Source of the DNA: Prolixibacteraceae bacterium
Lineage (GTDB): Bacteria; Bacteroidota; Bacteroidia; Bacteroidales; Prolixibacteraceae
Length of the DNA: 44,675 nt
Assembly: GCA_029975525.1 (NCBI GenBank)
Contig: JARKOX010000087.1
Span: forward strand, 1-44,675
Direction: 5' to 3'
The position numbers and the translations under genes were made by a program. Below, piece after piece: positions 1 to 7,929 of this stretch. The notes beneath the pieces are model-generated. The model saw nothing but the letters and a program-made list of their open reading frames with translations. It searched no databases and was not told the origin of the DNA. The stretch's first letter is position 1. Every line of letters begins with the position of its first letter.

Positions 1-88
<88 letters not shown>

Positions 89-97
89 CCTTATCCA

Positions 98-126
98 AAC
101 CCCGGTTCTTAGGAGCCGGGGTTTTT
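98..126 (+). terminator. Rho-independent terminator of the rRNA operon
   Basis: An 11-bp stem (AACCCCGGTTC with GAGCCGGGGTT, one mismatch) is followed directly by a run of T. It lies about 10 bp after the 5S rRNA, where an rRNA operon terminator is expected. Confidence 0.85.
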
Positions 127-195
127 TATTTTTATATCTCGAATGATGTTGACAATAAGCGCTGCCCCCCTGCGTTATTCTGAAAACTTAATCGA

Positions 196-1794
196 ATGAA
201 GTTTTTGGTCGCTGCTTTTCAGGATTTTAGCTGGTTTTTTATTGCCTTATTACTTTTTGCGGTTAGTTTGCCTCTTTCCGAATCGTTGGTTTCCGTATCG
301 GGAGGAGTTCTGCTGGCCGCCGCACTTTTCGAAAGTAAATTCCGTATCAGCAAGGAAACAAGAAAGTTGAAAATGCTTTTGTTGTTTTTGGTTGCTATTT
401 TTCTGCTTTACCTGCTCTCCTCTTTATTTTCAGCCGACAGGCAGACGGCCTTGTACGACCTCCGCAAGAATGCTTTTTTACTGGTCCTTCCGTTGGCATT
501 TCTTTTTGGAAAAGAGATTCAACCCAATCAGAAACTTTTTTTGTTTTGGAGCTTCACCGGTTCGGTTTTTATTGCTACGGTAATTGCCCTGTTTGCCTGG
601 ATGTTGCATCCGGCGGCCGGGAACTTCGGCATTCAAAAGGCCAGCCTGATTTCCCACATCCGTTTTGGTTTCCAAATTATTCTGGCCGGCTGGTTTTTAA
701 TCTGGTTTTATATCGAAAACAGGAAGCTGCTGTCGACCACGCAGCATATCCTGGTTATTTCCATGAGCGCCTGGCTTTTTCTCTTCCTTTTTTTGCAGAA
801 ATCGTTACTCGGAATGGTTGGGTTGTTTGCCACTGCAGTAATCTTTCTTTTTTTGATCATAAAGCGGCTGCGTCAGCCTTTCCGGAGAATTTTTCTTTTT
901 TCAGGAATAACAGTGTTGCTTCTTCCGCCGGTTTATCTGGGATGGGCGGTGTGGCGCTTTTACGATATCGAGCAGGTTGATTTTGCCAGTTTGGAGAAGA
1001 CCACCGCTGCCGGAAATCCTTACACCCATGATCTCTCCAATCCGTTGGTGGAAAACGGGAGGTATGTTTACCGCTACGTCTGCGAAGAGGAGTTGCGCAG
1101 CGGATGGAATCAGATCGCCTCAATTGCTTACGACTCGGCTGGCGCCAGCGGATATGCCGTCAAAGAGACCTTGCTGCGTTATCTTACTTCCAAAGGTTTG
1201 CGCAAAGATGCGTCGGGAGTGAAGGCGTTGAATCAGGAGGATGTTCGGAACATTGAACAGGGAGTTGCCAACTATATTTACAAAAAAAATGCGTTTTCGT
1301 TGTATCCGCGAATCTATTCTACCATTTGGGAATATTACGTCTACACCAATACCGGCTATTCCGACAAACAATCTTTTTCGCAGCGGATTGAATTTGCCCG
1401 GGCGGCCCTCACCATTATTCGGCAACATCCGTTTTTCGGAGTAGGTGCAGGCGATTGGAAAAAAGCCTTCCATGAAGCCTATGACCAGAACGCTTCGACG
1501 CTGAACAAGGAGTTGCGGGGGACGGCGCACAACCAGTATCTGAATTATCTGGTGAAGTTTGGCATTTTGGGGCTGCTGTCCATTGTTTTTTGTTTTGCCT
1601 ATCCGGTTCTGAAATCACGCCGGTACACCGATCCGCTTTTTGTGCTTTTTCTGGTTTTGATGATGGCGGTCAACCTGGGCGATTCCAACCTGGAGTCGCA
1701 CATGGGACTTTCGTTTTTCCTGTTTTTCTACTGCCTTTTTTTGGCTGCCGACGGAACTGCCTACCTGCGGTTGAAAGTTCGCCCCCGGACGTAA
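196..1794 (+). CDS. O-antigen ligase / Wzy_C-like polytopic membrane protein
   Basis: This is a 532-aa protein with many hydrophobic segments at both ends and one large hydrophilic loop (roughly residues 260-400), the architecture of the O-antigen ligase/polymerase (Wzy_C) family. After the loop come HPFFGVGAGDW and TAHNQYLNYLVKFGILGLL, which resemble the family's conserved G-x-G and HNxYL...G segments just before the last membrane helices. Family members transfer or polymerise undecaprenyl-linked glycans on the periplasmic face of the inner membrane. No other polysaccharide genes lie next to it except kdsC 2 kb downstream, so the substrate cannot be named. The ATG at 196 is the only good start. 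It appears monocistronic or loosely linked to the superoxide dismutase gene that follows 89 bp later. The family is fairly sure, ligase versus polymerase is not. Confidence 0.75.
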   Translation: MKFLVAAFQDFSWFFIALLLFAVSLPLSESLVSVSGGVLLAAALFESKFRISKETRKLKMLLLFLVAIFLLYLLSSLFSADRQTALYDLRKNAFLLVLPLAFLFGKEIQPNQKLFLFWSFTGSVFIATVIALFAWMLHPAAGNFGIQKASLISHIRFGFQIILAGWFLIWFYIENRKLLSTTQHILVISMSAWLFLFLFLQKSLLGMVGLFATAVIFLFLIIKRLRQPFRRIFLFSGITVLLLPPVYLGWAVWRFYDIEQVDFASLEKTTAAGNPYTHDLSNPLVENGRYVYRYVCEEELRSGWNQIASIAYDSAGASGYAVKETLLRYLTSKGLRKDASGVKALNQEDVRNIEQGVANYIYKKNAFSLYPRIYSTIWEYYVYTNTGYSDKQSFSQRIEFARAALTIIRQHPFFGVGAGDWKKAFHEAYDQNASTLNKELRGTAHNQYLNYLVKFGILGLLSIVFCFAYPVLKSRRYTDPLFVLFLVLMMAVNLGDSNLESHMGLSFFLFFYCLFLAADGTAYLRLKVRPRT

Positions 1795-1883
1795 AATGGC
1801 CTGGCAGAAGTAAATTAGCCGGAAGCCTTTCCAACCTTTTTGTGGCTCAGCTTGTTTTAGGAGGCAGAAATAAAAAGAAAGCT

Positions 1884-2591
1884 ATGAAAAGAAGAAATTT
1901 TATTACCGTACTTGGAACCACCGTTTTGGCTGCGCCGGTTCTCGGAAGCCTCACCTCTGCTGCAGCCGAGCAGAAAACTTTTTCCGGACATGTTTTCCCT
2001 GAACTTGGATATGCTTTTAATGCCCTCGAGCCTTATATCGACGCCCGGACCATGGAATTGCATTACGGGAAACACCACCGTGGCTATTACGACAAATTTA
2101 TGGCAGCAGCCGAAAGTGCCAACCTGTTGAAAACTCCCATGCCTGAAATTTTTGCGCAGGTCAGTAAATATTCCGAAACAATCCGGAACAACGGCGGCGG
2201 ATATTACAACCATCTGCTTTTCTGGGAAAATATGACACCACAGAAAAGTGAAATTTCTTCAGCGTTGAAGGCTGCCATTGTCAAAGACTTTGGTTCGTAC
2301 GAAGAGTTTGTCAGGCAGTTTTCCACTGCTGCCAAAACACAGTTTGGCAGCGGCTGGGCCTGGTTGTCGGTTGACCGTAATAAGAAACTTTTTGTCTCCT
2401 CCACTCCCAACCAGGACAATCCGCTGATGGATATCGTTGCGCAAAGAGGAGTTCCCCTGCTGGCGCTCGATGTGTGGGAACACGCCTACTATTTGCACTA
2501 CCAGAACCGGCGTCCCGACTATGTGGATAATTTCTGGAACATCATCAACTGGCAGGTGGTCGATTCCCGTTACCAAAAGGCGTTGGGTTAA
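1884..2591 (+). CDS. sod: Exported Fe/Mn superoxide dismutase
   Basis: Converts superoxide to hydrogen peroxide and oxygen. The 235-aa product has the complete Fe/Mn-SOD fold signatures: the first ligand region LHYGKHHRGYYDKF, the second helix histidine in YYNHLLFWENM, the GSGWAWL strand and the hallmark DVWEHAYY, which supplies the last Asp and His metal ligands. Unusually for the family it begins with MKRRNFITVLG followed by a hydrophobic stretch, a twin-arginine (Tat)-like signal peptide, so the enzyme is probably folded and metallated in the cytoplasm and then exported. The reading frame is open further upstream to 1590 but that part overlaps the membrane protein gene in another frame, and the ATG at 1884 gives the signal peptide, so this start is preferred. 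Fe versus Mn specificity cannot be decided from the sequence. Confidence 0.92.
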   Translation: MKRRNFITVLGTTVLAAPVLGSLTSAAAEQKTFSGHVFPELGYAFNALEPYIDARTMELHYGKHHRGYYDKFMAAAESANLLKTPMPEIFAQVSKYSETIRNNGGGYYNHLLFWENMTPQKSEISSALKAAIVKDFGSYEEFVRQFSTAAKTQFGSGWAWLSVDRNKKLFVSSTPNQDNPLMDIVAQRGVPLLALDVWEHAYYLHYQNRRPDYVDNFWNIINWQVVDSRYQKALG

Positions 2592-2653
2592 TTTACCGCG
2601 AAAGAGTTGTTTCGCTGCCAAAGGCTCATTATTTTTGAAGCAAATTCAAAATA

Positions 2654-3430
2654 ATGAGCTTTTCTGTTGTAATGATTGGGGCCGGAAATCTGGCAACCCA
2701 TCTGGCGATGGCCCTTAAAGCGACCGGAAATCAGGTGGTGCAGGTTTACAGCCAGACGGCAGCGTCGGCCGCGGCTTTGGCCGAAAAAACCGGCGCCGGA
2801 TGGACCACCTCGCCAGCCGCAATTATCCGTGATGCCCAAATCTATTTTTTAGCGGTGAAAGATTCGGCCATGCTGCCGGTACTTCGCGAGTCCGGTTTGT
2901 CGGGACAGTTGCTGGTGCATTGCGCCGGGAGCGTTCCGATGACGGTGTTGCACGGTTTTTCCGACCAGGTTGGGGTGCTGTATCCCCTGCAAACTTTTTC
3001 GAAGAACCGGGAAGTCAACTTCCGGACGATCCCGGTATTTATCGAAGCCGCTACCCCCGATGTTGAAACCATCCTGCGCGAAGTGGCGTCGCAGCTGTCT
3101 GAAACCGTCGTTAACGCCAGCTCCGAACAACGGCAGGCGTTACACCTGGCAGCAGTTTTTGCCTGTAATTTTGTAAGCCATTTTTATGCGGTGGCCGAAG
3201 AGCTCTGCGCAGCCAACCATTTGTCGTTCGACTACCTGAAACCGCTAATCCGCGAAACCGCACGGAAGATTGAGACGATTTCGCCGTTTGAGGCGCAAAC
3301 CGGGCCGGCCGTCCGGTTCGACAGGAATGTTATGGACACCCACCTGGCAGCGCTCGGAAAATTTCCCGGTTTTCAAAATTTGTATGAAACGGTTTCCCAA
3401 AGTATTTTTGACTTACATCAAAAAAAATGA
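2654..3430 (+). CDS. Rossmann-like DUF2520 protein
   Basis: A 258-aa protein beginning with a dinucleotide-binding motif (VVMIGAGNLATHLA, residues 5-18) followed by a Rossmann half like that of the pyrroline-5-carboxylate reductase / 6-phosphogluconate dehydrogenase group. The C-terminal half is the helical DUF2520 domain (HLAAVFACNFVSHFYAVAEEL and a conserved THLAAL near the end). The reaction is not known; the family is widespread in Bacteroidota and commonly sits beside kdsC and maf, as here. Its stop codon overlaps the kdsC start in an ATGA, so the two are translationally coupled, and maf follows directly, making a three-gene operon. NAD(P) binding is inferred from the glycine motif only. 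Confidence 0.85.
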   Translation: MSFSVVMIGAGNLATHLAMALKATGNQVVQVYSQTAASAAALAEKTGAGWTTSPAAIIRDAQIYFLAVKDSAMLPVLRESGLSGQLLVHCAGSVPMTVLHGFSDQVGVLYPLQTFSKNREVNFRTIPVFIEAATPDVETILREVASQLSETVVNASSEQRQALHLAAVFACNFVSHFYAVAEELCAANHLSFDYLKPLIRETARKIETISPFEAQTGPAVRFDRNVMDTHLAALGKFPGFQNLYETVSQSIFDLHQKK

Positions 3431-3963
3431 ATATGCCTTTTTTTAAGGAAGAATTGAAAGAGGTCCGCGCCTTTTTGTTTGACGTGGACGGCGTATTGTC
3501 GTCCGATGTCTCTCCGCTTGATGAAGAGGGAGATCCGGTGCGCACCGCCAATATCAAAGACGGCTATGCCATCCGGAATGCGATCAATAGTGGTTTTGAG
3601 GTGGGAATTATCACCGGCGGTTTTCAGAAACGGGTTAAAAAGCGTTACCAGAAACTGGGGGTGAAGTTTTTTTATGACAATGTTCGCGACAAAGTGGTGT
3701 GTCTGCACGATTTTCTGGAAAAAACCGGTGTTGACCGCTCGCAAATCCTCTACATGGGCGACGACCTGGTCGATTTTTTCGTCATGAAGGAGGTGGGCGT
3801 GCCGACCTGTCCGCTGGATGCCGTACCCGAAATTAAGAGCATTTCCAAATACGTCTCCGACCGCAAAGGCGGCGAAGGCTGTGTCCGCGATGTGATTGAG
3901 CAGGTGATGCGGGCACAGGACAAATGGTTCAATACCGATACTTTCACCAAACGCGCTTTCTGA
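3427..3963 (+). CDS. kdsC: 3-deoxy-D-manno-octulosonate 8-phosphate phosphatase (KdsC-like HAD hydrolase)
   Basis: Removes the phosphate from KDO-8-phosphate in the cytoplasm, a step in making the KDO sugar of lipopolysaccharide. The 178-aa length matches the KdsC/C0 HAD subfamily, which lacks a cap domain. HAD motif I is FLFDVDGVLSSD (nucleophile and acid Asp, residues about 17-20), motif II lies in GIITGG, and motif IV is YMGDDLVDFFVM. The glycine/aspartate-rich C-terminal part, SDRKGGEGCVRDVIE, matches the region that in KdsC closes the neighbouring active site of the tetramer. It overlaps the DUF2520 gene by 4 bp and abuts maf (TGA immediately followed by ATG). The family is certain, KDO8P specificity is very likely. 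Confidence 0.9.
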   Translation: MNMPFFKEELKEVRAFLFDVDGVLSSDVSPLDEEGDPVRTANIKDGYAIRNAINSGFEVGIITGGFQKRVKKRYQKLGVKFFYDNVRDKVVCLHDFLEKTGVDRSQILYMGDDLVDFFVMKEVGVPTCPLDAVPEIKSISKYVSDRKGGEGCVRDVIEQVMRAQDKWFNTDTFTKRAF

Positions 3964-4539
3964 ATGAACTGGTTTCCGTCCTACCGCTACATCCTGGCCT
4001 CCGGCTCGCCGCGCAGGCAGCAAATCCTGGCCGATTTGGGACTCCCCTTTGTGGTGAAAACTTATGATGTGCCCGAAATTTTTCCCGACGGACTGCCCAT
4101 GACCGAAGTTCCGGTATTTCTGGCCAGGGAAAAAGCGCGCCCCTTTGAAGGCGAACTGCTTCCCGGCGATTTGCTGATCACAGCCGACACGATCGTCTGG
4201 CTCGAAGGCGAAGTGCTGGGCAAGCCTGCCGACCAGGCTGCCGCACGCCAAATGCTGCAAAAACTCAGCGGAAAGCAGCACCAGGTGGTCACCGGCGTTT
4301 GTTTGAAAAGCTGTGAAAAGGAAACCACTTTTTTTGCGGTGACCAATGTGGATTTTAAGCCGCTCACCGATGCCGAAATTGACTATTACATCGAACAGTA
4401 TAACCCGGTTGACAAAGCCGGCGCCTACGGAATTCAGGAGTGGATCGGATATATCGGGATCACGCATGTTGAAGGATCTTATTTCAATGTGGTGGGACTG
4501 CCGGTCCAAAAACTTTATGCCGAGATTTTAAATTTTTAG
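3964..4539 (+). CDS. maf: Maf-like nucleotide pyrophosphatase
   Basis: Maf/YhdE family enzymes hydrolyse non-canonical or modified nucleoside triphosphates to the monophosphate and pyrophosphate and are linked to septum control. All family motifs are present in this 191-aa protein: LASGSPRRQQIL near the N terminus (phosphate loop), TADTIVWLEGEVLGKP in the middle, DKAGAYGIQEW and EGSYFNVVGLP at the C terminus. The TAD-T...GKP and DKAGAYGIQ variants suggest the dTTP/UTP-type subgroup. Last gene of the DUF2520-kdsC-maf operon, with no spacing to kdsC. The physiological substrate is not determinable here. Confidence 0.92.
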   Translation: MNWFPSYRYILASGSPRRQQILADLGLPFVVKTYDVPEIFPDGLPMTEVPVFLAREKARPFEGELLPGDLLITADTIVWLEGEVLGKPADQAAARQMLQKLSGKQHQVVTGVCLKSCEKETTFFAVTNVDFKPLTDAEIDYYIEQYNPVDKAGAYGIQEWIGYIGITHVEGSYFNVVGLPVQKLYAEILNF

Positions 4540-4662
4540 TTTCCGAACAGCATTTTTTTCTCTTTTCGGGAGCATAAATCAGCAGAAGGTTAGCCCTTTC
4601 TGACGAGGGAAATCCGCGAATATTTCGTAAATTGATACTAATCTATCTAATTGATTTCTGCC

Positions 4663-5664
4663 ATGAAATATTCAGTTAAAATCTTCGCCTTTCTGTTCAT
4701 TATCTCCCTTGCCTGCAGCTGTATCAAACCCAAACCGGTGAAGGTGGGCTTTTTGATGCATGCGCTCGACAAAGAAAGATGGGAAAATGACAGAGACTTT
4801 TTCGTTGAAAAAGTGCAGGAGCTTGGTGGAACGGTTACGGTGACCATTGCCGACAATAACCCGGACAAGCAGCTTGAGCAGGCTATGCGGTTGCTTTCCG
4901 AAGATGTGAATGTGCTGGTGGTGGTTCCGGTTGACCAGTTTGCCGCCGCTAAAATTGTGGATGAAGCGCACGCCAAGGGGGTTAAGGTAATTTCTTACGA
5001 CCGGTTGATTCTGAACTGCAAGCTGGACTACTATGTTTCGACCGACAATGTCGAGATCGGGGAGTTGCAGGCCAAATATCTCACGACCATCAAACCGACC
5101 GGGAATTACGCTTTAATCGGCGGCGCCCGCAGCGATCACAACAGCCAGTTCCTTTACCTGGGACAGATGAACGTCCTCTCCCCGCTGGTGGAGAAGGGCG
5201 ACATCAAAATTGTGTACAATACCTTTACCGACAACTGGAGTGAAACCGAAGGGTACAAGCTGACCCTCGATTTCCTGAAGCAAAATCAATCTCACGTTGA
5301 CGCCATTATTGCCGGGAATGATGCGATTGCGCTGGGAGTCATTGCCGCGTTGAAAGAAAATAACCTCGACGGCAAGGTGCTGGTTGCCGGCATGGATGCC
5401 GACCTGAAAAATCTTCAGGAGATTGTGAAGGGGACGCAAACCTGCACCATTTACAAACCAATTGAAAAGTTGGCCACCACCGCTGCCGAAATTGCATTCA
5501 GGCTGGCGTACGGCCAAGACAATGAGGGGACGTTCCAAACCACCAGCAATGGCGAAAAGCTGGTGCCATCGGTACTGCATAATGCTGCCATTGTAAACAA
5601 GGACAACCTTAAACTGACCGTTATTTCCGAAGGTTACCAGAAAGAAGAAGAAGTTTTTAAGTAG
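4663..5664 (+). CDS. Orphan XylF-like sugar-binding lipoprotein
   Basis: A 333-aa periplasmic-binding-protein-like (type I, Peripla_BP_4) protein. The N terminus MKYSVKIFAFLFIISLACSC is a lipoprotein signal with the lipobox LACS/C. The mature part starts with VKVGFLMHALDKERWENDRDFF and contains DNNPDKQLEQAM, VVVPVD, VISYDRLI and IIAGNDAIALGVIAAL, closely resembling the D-xylose-binding protein XylF. In E. coli XylF works with a permease (XylH) and an ATPase (XylG); neither is nearby, so this copy may serve as a sensor partner or a scavenging protein. An in-frame TTG at 4651 exists but the ATG at 4663 gives the proper signal peptide. It is followed by a strong terminator and therefore probably monocistronic. 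The sugar specificity is a guess. Confidence 0.85.
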   Translation: MKYSVKIFAFLFIISLACSCIKPKPVKVGFLMHALDKERWENDRDFFVEKVQELGGTVTVTIADNNPDKQLEQAMRLLSEDVNVLVVVPVDQFAAAKIVDEAHAKGVKVISYDRLILNCKLDYYVSTDNVEIGELQAKYLTTIKPTGNYALIGGARSDHNSQFLYLGQMNVLSPLVEKGDIKIVYNTFTDNWSETEGYKLTLDFLKQNQSHVDAIIAGNDAIALGVIAALKENNLDGKVLVAGMDADLKNLQEIVKGTQTCTIYKPIEKLATTAAEIAFRLAYGQDNEGTFQTTSNGEKLVPSVLHNAAIVNKDNLKLTVISEGYQKEEEVFK

Positions 5665-5692
5665 CGTTTTTAAACGTTGTAAAAAGTTAAAT

Positions 5693-5716
5693 TAACCCGG
5701 AGAAATCCGGGTTTTT
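5693..5716 (+). terminator. Rho-independent terminator after the XylF-like gene
   Basis: AACCCGGA-GAAA-TCCGGGTT forms a perfect 8-bp stem with a GAAA tetraloop, followed by TTTCGTTTTT. It lies 29 bp after the stop codon of the XylF-like gene. Confidence 0.88.
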
Positions 5717-5718
5717 CG

Positions 5719-5750
5719 TTTTTATACGCCACGATGTTTGGTTATATTTG
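5719..5750 (+). promoter_or_regulatory. Bacteroidota-type promoter of the S46 peptidase gene
   Basis: TATATTTG at 5743-5750 matches the TAnnTTTG -7 element exactly, with a weak TTTT in place of TTTG about 20 bp upstream (5719-5722). The expected transcription start near 5757 leaves a leader of about 25 nt to the ATG at 5782, and lies downstream of the alternative ATG at 5734, which is therefore not used. Confidence 0.6.
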
Positions 5751-5781
5751 GCCGTCAACAGAAGGTTTAATATCCCGTTTT

Positions 5782-7929
5782 ATGAAGAAGAGTCTGCTTT
5801 TGGTAATTGCAACGCTGGTACTTTCCGGCTATTCCTGGTCGAAAGAGGGAATGTGGCTGCCGGTATTACTTCAGAAATACAATCTTGAAGAGATGCAGCA
5901 AATGGGTTTCCGGCTTTCGGCCGCCGATATTTACGATGTGAACCATGCCAGCATGAAAGATGCGGTGGTGCTTTTTGGCGGAGGATGCACCGGCGAGCTG
6001 ATTTCTGACCAGGGGTTGCTGATTACCAACCACCACTGTGGCTACCGCGCAATTCAGTCGCACAGCAGTGTGGAAAACGACTACCTGACCAACGGCTTCT
6101 GGGCCTCCAGTAAGCAGGAAGAGCTTCCCAATCCGGGGCTTTCGGTGAGTTTTCTGGAGCGGATGGAAGAGGTAACCGACCGGGTGCTCGAAGGAACCGG
6201 CCAGCTTACCAATCCCGACGAAGTGGAGAAGCTGATCCACCAAAATAGCGTGGCCATTGAAAAGGAGGCGGTCGAAAACGGCCGGTTCAGGGCACAGGTC
6301 AAGCCGCTTTTTTACGGCAACCAGTACTTTCTTTACGTTTATAAAGTGTACACCGATGTCCGGCTGGTAGGGGCGCCTCCGTCGGCCATCGGCAAATTTG
6401 GCGGCGACACCGACAACTGGATGTGGCCCCGGCATACCGGCGATTTCTCCTTTTTCCGTATTTATGCCGGAAAAGATAATGAGCCGGCTTCCTATTCCCC
6501 CGACAATGTGCCGTTCAAACCCAAAAAGTTTTTTCCCATTTCGCTGAAAGGGGCCAATCCCGGCGATTTTACAATGGTTTTCGGCTACCCGGGACGGACC
6601 ACGCAGTATTTGACCTCGTATGCTGTCGATCTGGTTTTGAACCAGCGCGACCCCGACCGCATCGCCATCCGGGATAAAAAACTGGCTGTGATTGGCCATT
6701 TTATGGAACAAGACCAGCGGGTGCGTATCCAGTATGCGGCCAAATATGCCGGCATCAGCAATTCGTGGAAACGCTGGCAGGGCGAAATTCTGGGACTGAA
6801 ACGCCTCGGCGCCGTTGAGCGCAAGCAGCAGTTTGAGCGGGAGTTTGAACAGTGGGCCCGGACGCAGGGAAGCTGGGACAGTCAGTATGCCCCGCTGTTT
6901 AGCAACTTCAAAAAATGGCACGAACAATATGCCGGTTTGGCCAGGGCTTCGGATTACTATTCGGAAATCGTCTTTGGCGGCGTCGAAATTTTTACGCTGG
7001 CTTCCTACCTGAATAGTTTTCTGAAAAAAGTAGAAAAAGAGGGCACAATAACCGATCAGGAGAGAATTGCCCTGAGCCGGTTGATCGATATTTTCTACAA
7101 AGATTATTACCAGCCGGCCGACCGGCAGCTGGCCAAAAGTTTGCTGCCAACGCTGGCCGCCGGAATCGATGCCAGCTACCTGCCGATTGGATTTCCGGCG
7201 CTGCTGAAAAAATTTGAAGATGAAAAGCAGGTGGAGCTTCTTTTCCGGAAATCGGTCCTGACCGATTCGTCCCGGCTGAAAAAGATGGCCGCTTCGGCAT
7301 CGCCCGCCCAGCTGAAAAAGATTTTTAAAGATCCGGTGATGTTGCTGAGTGTTTCGCTGCGAAATTTTTACGAAACCCGGATCGGACCGCCGCTGCTGCA
7401 GCTGGAGGCCAATATCGAAGCCGGAATGAAAACTTACATGCAGGGAATTATGCAGATGAAGGAGGGGCAGCCGTTTTATCCCGATGCCAACTCCACGCTG
7501 CGGGTTGCCTACGGAAAAGTTGAAGGTTACGAACCCCGCGACGGCGTGGTGTACAAACACCTCACCACGCTGGAAGGGATCATGGAGAAAGATAATCCGG
7601 AGATTTATGATTACGACGTCCCGGCGCGGCTGAAAGAGCTTTATCAAACGGCCGATTACGGGCGGTATGCCGAAAACGGGGAGATGCCGGTCTGTTTTAC
7701 CGCTTCAAACCACACCACCGGCGGAAACTCGGGCAGCCCCGTTGTTAATGCCGCCGGCGAGCTGATCGGCCTCAACTTCGACCGCTGCTGGGAGGGAACC
7801 ATGAGCGACATCATGTACGATCCCGACCGGTGCCGCAATATCATCCTCGACATCCGTTATGCCCTGTTCATCACCGATAAGTTTGCCGGCGCCGGCTATC
7901 TGCTCGACGAGATGGAGATCCGGGAATAA
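5782..7929 (+). CDS. dpp11: S46 dipeptidyl-peptidase, DPP11 type
   Basis: A periplasmic serine exopeptidase that cuts dipeptides from the N termini of peptides. The 715-aa length matches the S46 family. A Sec signal peptide (MKKSLLLVIATLVLSGYSWS) is followed by the chymotrypsin-like halves: catalytic His in TNHHCGY (about residue 85), catalytic Asp in the GGDTDNWMWPRHTGDF region and catalytic Ser in GGNSGSP. Eighteen residues after the Ser stands an Arg (LNFDRCWEG), which corresponds to Arg673 of Porphyromonas DPP11; DPP7 has Gly there. This predicts preference for Asp/Glu at P1. The start at 5782 is favoured over the upstream ATG at 5734 because the promoter -7 box lies between them. It ends directly against a convergent gene. 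Confidence 0.93.
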   Translation: MKKSLLLVIATLVLSGYSWSKEGMWLPVLLQKYNLEEMQQMGFRLSAADIYDVNHASMKDAVVLFGGGCTGELISDQGLLITNHHCGYRAIQSHSSVENDYLTNGFWASSKQEELPNPGLSVSFLERMEEVTDRVLEGTGQLTNPDEVEKLIHQNSVAIEKEAVENGRFRAQVKPLFYGNQYFLYVYKVYTDVRLVGAPPSAIGKFGGDTDNWMWPRHTGDFSFFRIYAGKDNEPASYSPDNVPFKPKKFFPISLKGANPGDFTMVFGYPGRTTQYLTSYAVDLVLNQRDPDRIAIRDKKLAVIGHFMEQDQRVRIQYAAKYAGISNSWKRWQGEILGLKRLGAVERKQQFEREFEQWARTQGSWDSQYAPLFSNFKKWHEQYAGLARASDYYSEIVFGGVEIFTLASYLNSFLKKVEKEGTITDQERIALSRLIDIFYKDYYQPADRQLAKSLLPTLAAGIDASYLPIGFPALLKKFEDEKQVELLFRKSVLTDSSRLKKMAASASPAQLKKIFKDPVMLLSVSLRNFYETRIGPPLLQLEANIEAGMKTYMQGIMQMKEGQPFYPDANSTLRVAYGKVEGYEPRDGVVYKHLTTLEGIMEKDNPEIYDYDVPARLKELYQTADYGRYAENGEMPVCFTASNHTTGGNSGSPVVNAAGELIGLNFDRCWEGTMSDIMYDPDRCRNIILDIRYALFITDKFAGAGYLLDEMEIRE

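Noticed and set aside
3418-4509. 363-codon minus-strand frame over kdsC and maf
   Set aside because: Covers two genuine genes with all motifs; no own motifs.
5866-7647. 593-codon open frame on the minus strand within the S46 peptidase gene
   Set aside because: Antisense shadow of a GC-biased gene with clear motifs; no family likeness and no start context.
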